The notes under the pieces are model-generated. The model worked only from the letters and a program-made list of their open reading frames with translations. It was not told where the DNA came from and did not search any database. The translations under genes and the position numbers were made by a program. Positions 60,271 to 63,273 of a DNA stretch of 63,273 bases are shown here, in pieces. The stretch is from assembly GCF_013911965.1 (NCBI RefSeq), contig NZ_JACESE010000019.1, forward strand, positions 1 to 63,273. Reading direction: 5' to 3'. How positions within the stretch are numbered: the stretch's first letter is position 1; each line of letters starts with the position of its first letter. The stretch comes from Phenylobacterium sp. Its GTDB lineage: Bacteria > Pseudomonadota > Alphaproteobacteria > Caulobacterales > Caulobacteraceae.

Positions 60271-61104
60271 ATGGACGCCGTCCGCCCCTACGCCGCGGCC
60301 TTCACGAGCCGCTTCCTGCTGATGCTGCAGTATCGCGCCGCGGCCCTGGCCGGCTTCGCCACCCAGTGCTGGTGGGGCGGCATCAAGGTGATGATCTACT
60401 CGGCCTTCTTCGCCGCCGCCCCGGCCGCGGCGGCCGGCGCGCCGATGAGCCTGACCCAGGTCATCACCTACACCTGGCTCGCCCAGGCCCTGCTGGCGCT
60501 GACCCCCTGGAGCGCCGATCCCGAGATCGCGCTGGCGGTCCGGACCGGCGGCGTCGCCTATGACCGCCTGCGCCCGCTCGACACCTACGCCCTCTGGTAC
60601 GTCCGCGGCGCGGCCTGGATGGCCTCCCGCGCCGTGCCCCGCGCGGCCCTGATGCTGCTGGCCGCGGGCTTCGTCCTGCCGCTGATCGGCCTGTCGGACT
60701 GGGCCTGGAAGCCGCCCGCCACCTTCGCCGCCGCCGCCCTGTTCGCCGTCGCCCTGCCCCTGGCGCTGGCCCTGTCGGCCGCCTTCCTGATGATCGTCAA
60801 CGTCGTGGTCGCCGCCACCCTGACCGACCGCGGCCCCAATGTTCTGTTCAACGCCCTGATCATCGTCTTCTCGGGCAATCTCCTGCCGCTCGCCCTCTAT
60901 CCCGACTGGGCGCGGACGGCCCTGCTCGTCCAGCCCTTCGCCGGCATGCTCGACATCCCCTTGCGCCTCTATGTCGGCGAGCTCTCCGGCGCCGCGGCGG
61001 CGGGCGGTCTTGCCCTTCAGGCCTTCTGGACGCTGACCCTGATCGCCCTCGGCCGCTGGGCGCTCTCCCGCGTCATGCGCCGCCTCGAAGTGCAGGGAGG
61101 CTGA
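60271..61104 (+). CDS. ABC-2 transporter permease (first)
   Basis: A 277-aa membrane protein with about six hydrophobic segments. It opens FTSRFLLMLQYRAAALAGFATQCWWGGIKVMI (key part: LMLQYRAAALAGFATQ), as in the DUF990/YadH-type ABC-2 permeases that pair with a second permease. It begins 6 bases after the ATPase stop. Confidence 0.88.
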   Translation: MDAVRPYAAAFTSRFLLMLQYRAAALAGFATQCWWGGIKVMIYSAFFAAAPAAAAGAPMSLTQVITYTWLAQALLALTPWSADPEIALAVRTGGVAYDRLRPLDTYALWYVRGAAWMASRAVPRAALMLLAAGFVLPLIGLSDWAWKPPATFAAAALFAVALPLALALSAAFLMIVNVVVAATLTDRGPNVLFNALIIVFSGNLLPLALYPDWARTALLVQPFAGMLDIPLRLYVGELSGAAAAGGLALQAFWTLTLIALGRWALSRVMRRLEVQGG

Positions 61105-61109
61105 ACGCC

Positions 61110-61913
61110 ATGAACGACCTGCGTCTGCTCGGCCGCTACTTCGACGCCTCCATCCGCAGCCAGCTGCAGTATCCCGGCTCGGCCATCATGCTGGGGATCG
61201 GCGCCTTCGTGACGACCATCGTCGACATGCTGGCCGCCTGGGCCCTCTTCGACCGCTTCGGCCAGGTCCAGGGCTGGCGCCTGGGCGACATCGCCGTCTT
61301 CTACGGCGTCGTCTCCACCAGCTTCGCCATCACCGACTTCGTCACCCGCGGCTTCGACGTCTTCGGGACGGAATTCGTCAAGACCGGCGCCTTCGACCGC
61401 ATCCTGCTGCGCCCGCGCTCTCCCGCCCTCCAGCTCGTCGGCTACGAGTTCCGGATCAGCCGCTTCGGCCGCCTGGCTCAGGCCCTGCTGGTCCTCTTCG
61501 TCGGCGCCGCCGTCATCGGCGTGCAATGGACGCCGGAAAAGGCGCTCCTCCTCGCCTGGACGATCACGGGCGGCGTCGCCCTCTTCTCCGGCCTCCTGAT
61601 CCTCCAGGCCAGCTTCGCCTTCTGGACCACCGAGAGCCTGGAGGTGTTCAACGTGCTCACCTACGGCGGCATCCAGGCCGCCCAGTTCCCGCTCAGCCTC
61701 TACGCCGCCTGGTTCCGCAACTTCCTGATCTTCGTCGTGCCGCTCGGCTGCGTGGCCTACTATCCGGTGCTCGCCATCCTGGATCAGCCCGACCCGCTCG
61801 GCGCCCCCGGCTGGTGGCTGCCCGCCGCGCCGGCCATGGGGTTCCTGTTCCTCGGGCTCTCCTTCCTCGCCTGGCGCGCCGGCATCGCCCGCTACACCTC
61901 GACCGGGAGCTGA
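61110..61913 (+). CDS. ABC-2 transporter permease (second)
   Basis: A 267-aa membrane protein with about six hydrophobic segments, starting RYFDASIRSQLQYPGSAIMLG, similar to the partner permease of DUF990-type ABC-2 systems. It begins 5 bases after the first permease stop. The pair plus ATPase probably exports a small molecule or lipid. Confidence 0.88.
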   Translation: MNDLRLLGRYFDASIRSQLQYPGSAIMLGIGAFVTTIVDMLAAWALFDRFGQVQGWRLGDIAVFYGVVSTSFAITDFVTRGFDVFGTEFVKTGAFDRILLRPRSPALQLVGYEFRISRFGRLAQALLVLFVGAAVIGVQWTPEKALLLAWTITGGVALFSGLLILQASFAFWTTESLEVFNVLTYGGIQAAQFPLSLYAAWFRNFLIFVVPLGCVAYYPVLAILDQPDPLGAPGWWLPAAPAMGFLFLGLSFLAWRAGIARYTSTGS

Positions 61914-61969
61914 GACCCGCTGGCGCCGAGGGCCGGAAGCTTCTGACCTGAGGCCGCCCCCTCTCCTTC

Positions 61970-61992
61970 ATTCCCGGCCCTGTGCCGGGAAT
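61970..61992. repeat. REP-like palindrome
   Basis: ATTCCCGGC (61970-61978) is an exact inverted copy of GCCGGGAAT (61984-61992), 5 bases apart, in the convergent gap. Palindromes of this sequence type are frequent between genes in Caulobacterales. Confidence 0.6.
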
Positions 61993-62058
61993 CCCTCGGA
62001 CGCTCGCGCCCGCCACGGGCAGGGATGCTCGTCACAGGGAAACAGGGGGGCTGCAGAC

Positions 62059-63063
62059 CTACTCCGCCGCCATCAGCGCCCGGCCGGCGGTGAACGAGGT
62101 CTTCTCGGCCAGCGCAGCCTTGGCCGCCTCGTATTCGGCGGCCAGCTTGGCCACCAGTTCGCCGGCGCCCAGGATCTCCTGAACCGCGCCGATGCCCTGG
62201 CCGCAGCCCCAGATGTCCTTCCAGGCCTTGGCCTTGGTGTTGCCGCCGGAGCCGAAGTTCATCTTCGAGGGATCGGCCTCGGGCAGGTTGTCGGGGTCGA
62301 GGCCCGCCGCCACGATCGAGGGCCGCAGATAGTTGCCGTGCACCCCGGTGAAGAGGTTCGAATAGACGATGTCCTCGCCCGAGCTTTCGACGATCATGTC
62401 CTTGTAGCCCTGGGCGGCGTTGGCCTCCTTGGTGGCGATGAAGGCCGAGCCGATATAGGCCAGGTCCGCCCCCATGGCCTGGGCGCCCAGGATGGCCGCG
62501 CCGTTGGCGATGGCGCCCGACAGCGCGATCGGCCCGTCGAACCAGGTCCGCAGCTCCTGGATCAGCGCGAAGGGCGAAAGCGCCCCGGCATGGCCGCCGG
62601 CCCCGGCCGCCACGGGGATCAGGCCGTCGGCGCCCTTCTCCACCGCCTTGCGGGCGAAGCGGTCGTTGATGATGTCGTGCATGACGATGCCGCCATAGGC
62701 GTGCACCGCCTGGTTCACATCCTCCCGCGCGCCCAGCGAGGTGATGATGATCGGGACCTTGTACTTGGCGACCATCTCCACGTCGTGCTCCAGCCGGTCG
62801 TTGGTCTTGTGCACGATCTGGTTCACCGCGAAGGGGGCCGAGGGCATGTCCGGGTTCTTGGCGTCCCAGTCGGCCAGCTCCTCGGTGATCCTCGCCAGCC
62901 ATTCGTCGAGCTGGCTTGCCGGCCGGGCGTTCAGCGCCGGGAAGGAGCCGACGATGCCGGCCTTGCACTGGGCGATCACCAGGTCCGGGTTCGAGATGAT
63001 GAACAGCGGCGAGGCGATCACCGGCAGGCGCAGGCGGTCACGGAGGATGGGCGGCAGGGCCAT
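62059..63063 (-). CDS. nitronate monooxygenase family protein
   Basis: A 334-aa FMN-dependent enzyme (2-nitropropane dioxygenase/NMO). PPILRDRLRLPVIASPLFIIS opens the TIM barrel, GGIVMHDIINDRFARKAVEKGADGLIPVAAGAGGHAG (key part: GADGLIPVAAGAGGHAG) is the FMN-phosphate region. AAGGA precedes ATG 63063. It oxidises alkyl nitronates or related toxic compounds; may instead be an enoyl reductase-like member. Confidence 0.88.
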   Translation of the reverse strand: MALPPILRDRLRLPVIASPLFIISNPDLVIAQCKAGIVGSFPALNARPASQLDEWLARITEELADWDAKNPDMPSAPFAVNQIVHKTNDRLEHDVEMVAKYKVPIIITSLGAREDVNQAVHAYGGIVMHDIINDRFARKAVEKGADGLIPVAAGAGGHAGALSPFALIQELRTWFDGPIALSGAIANGAAILGAQAMGADLAYIGSAFIATKEANAAQGYKDMIVESSGEDIVYSNLFTGVHGNYLRPSIVAAGLDPDNLPEADPSKMNFGSGGNTKAKAWKDIWGCGQGIGAVQEILGAGELVAKLAAEYEAAKAALAEKTSFTAGRALMAAE

Positions 63064-63091
63064 GGGCGATTCCTTCAACGGCGCATTTGTT

Positions 63092-63106
63092 GTTTACGAT
63101 GTAAGC
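63092..63106. promoter_or_regulatory. short palindrome upstream of the nitronate monooxygenase
   Basis: TTAC-GAT-GTAA lies about 30 bases upstream of the start at 63063. It could be a TetR-type operator, but the arms are only 4 bases. Confidence 0.25.
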
Positions 63107-63130
63107 GCAAACCAGGCGCCCAAGCAAGAA

Positions 63131-63154
63131 CCCTCCCCCGTCGCCGGGAGAGGG
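63131..63154. repeat. REP-like hairpin
   Basis: CCCTCCCCCG (63131-63140) pairs with CGGGAGAGGG (63145-63154) with one mismatch around loop TCGC. It lies in the gap between the nitronate monooxygenase and the transposase fragment. Confidence 0.5.
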
Positions 63155-63185
63155 TCCGCTGCGTGTCAGCCTGTCGGAGCCGGTT

Positions 63186-63273
63186 CTAGGGCGTGGACTC
63201 ATAAGCTCTGAGCCACAGGCGGGTTGAGGCGAGCAGGACGGCGGCGAGGAAGTTCCTGGCCAGCTTGTCGAAG
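63186..63273 (-). mobile_element. IS5-family transposase, C-terminal fragment at window edge
   Basis: The minus strand reads FDKLARNFLAAVLLASTRLW followed by LRAYESTP and a TAG stop (63186-63188). The YDKLARNFLAxxxLAS motif is the conserved C-terminus of IS5-family transposases. The element continues beyond the window, so completeness cannot be judged; the terminal inverted repeat should lie close to 63180. Confidence 0.8.

Overview
GC-rich (about 70%) chromosomal DNA from an alphaproteobacterium, most likely Caulobacterales (Phenylobacterium or Caulobacter type). Evidence: tRNA-His has the alphaproteobacterial form (no encoded G-1, A73, G1-U72); the gene order murA - DUF2948 - hisD - UPF0262 - low-MW phosphatase - infA - maf - RNase E/G - yacG is typical of the class; DUF2336, ExbB/ExbD/TonB and a CtrA-like box add support. 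GTG and TTG starts are common.

Layout. 0-9.6 kb: aldolase fragment, glpK, two DUF2336 proteins, NAD kinase, an Hpt protein, a NUDIX hydrolase, a hybrid histidine kinase and a CoA-transferase. 9.6-16.6 kb: lytic transglycosylase, ThiO-like oxidase, CinA-like amidohydrolase, then an oxidation neighbourhood (TetR, ferritin-like diiron protein, small membrane protein, CYP153-like P450) interrupted by an rRNA/tRNA methyltransferase. 16.7-24.3 kb: methyltransferase-like protein, DUF2171, a DUF1428-VOC-VOC fusion, SDR, the beta-helix/diheme cytochrome pair, alkaline phosphatase. 24.5-28.3 kb: tRNA-His, the exbB-exbD-tonB operon, a palindrome-rich 700-bp gap, an alpha/beta hydrolase, tRNA-Phe. 28.4-35.7 kb: the conserved murA-to-yacG housekeeping block on the minus strand.

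35.8-43.8 kb is the accessory part: tRNA-Thr, a phage-type lysis cassette (M15 endolysin, Rz-like and Rz1-like spanins overlapping out of frame), small orphan genes, purC and rpiB, decayed gene fragments, and a repressor module: an XRE/S24 repressor facing a three-gene operon, with three copies of the operator TGTA-N7-TACA, two in the divergent promoter and one in front of the next gene. It looks like a domesticated prophage control region.

43.8-63.3 kb: PhyH dioxygenase, MarR plus DHA2 efflux pump, a lipoprotein, a thioesterase, a six-gene Mrp/Pha Na+/H+ antiporter operon with fused A and B subunits, an FMN-binding protein, a second infA, a HI0933-type flavoprotein, a GPH-type sugar transporter, a fasciclin lipoprotein, an ABC-2 export system, a nitronate monooxygenase, and the 3' end of an IS5-family transposase at the window edge.
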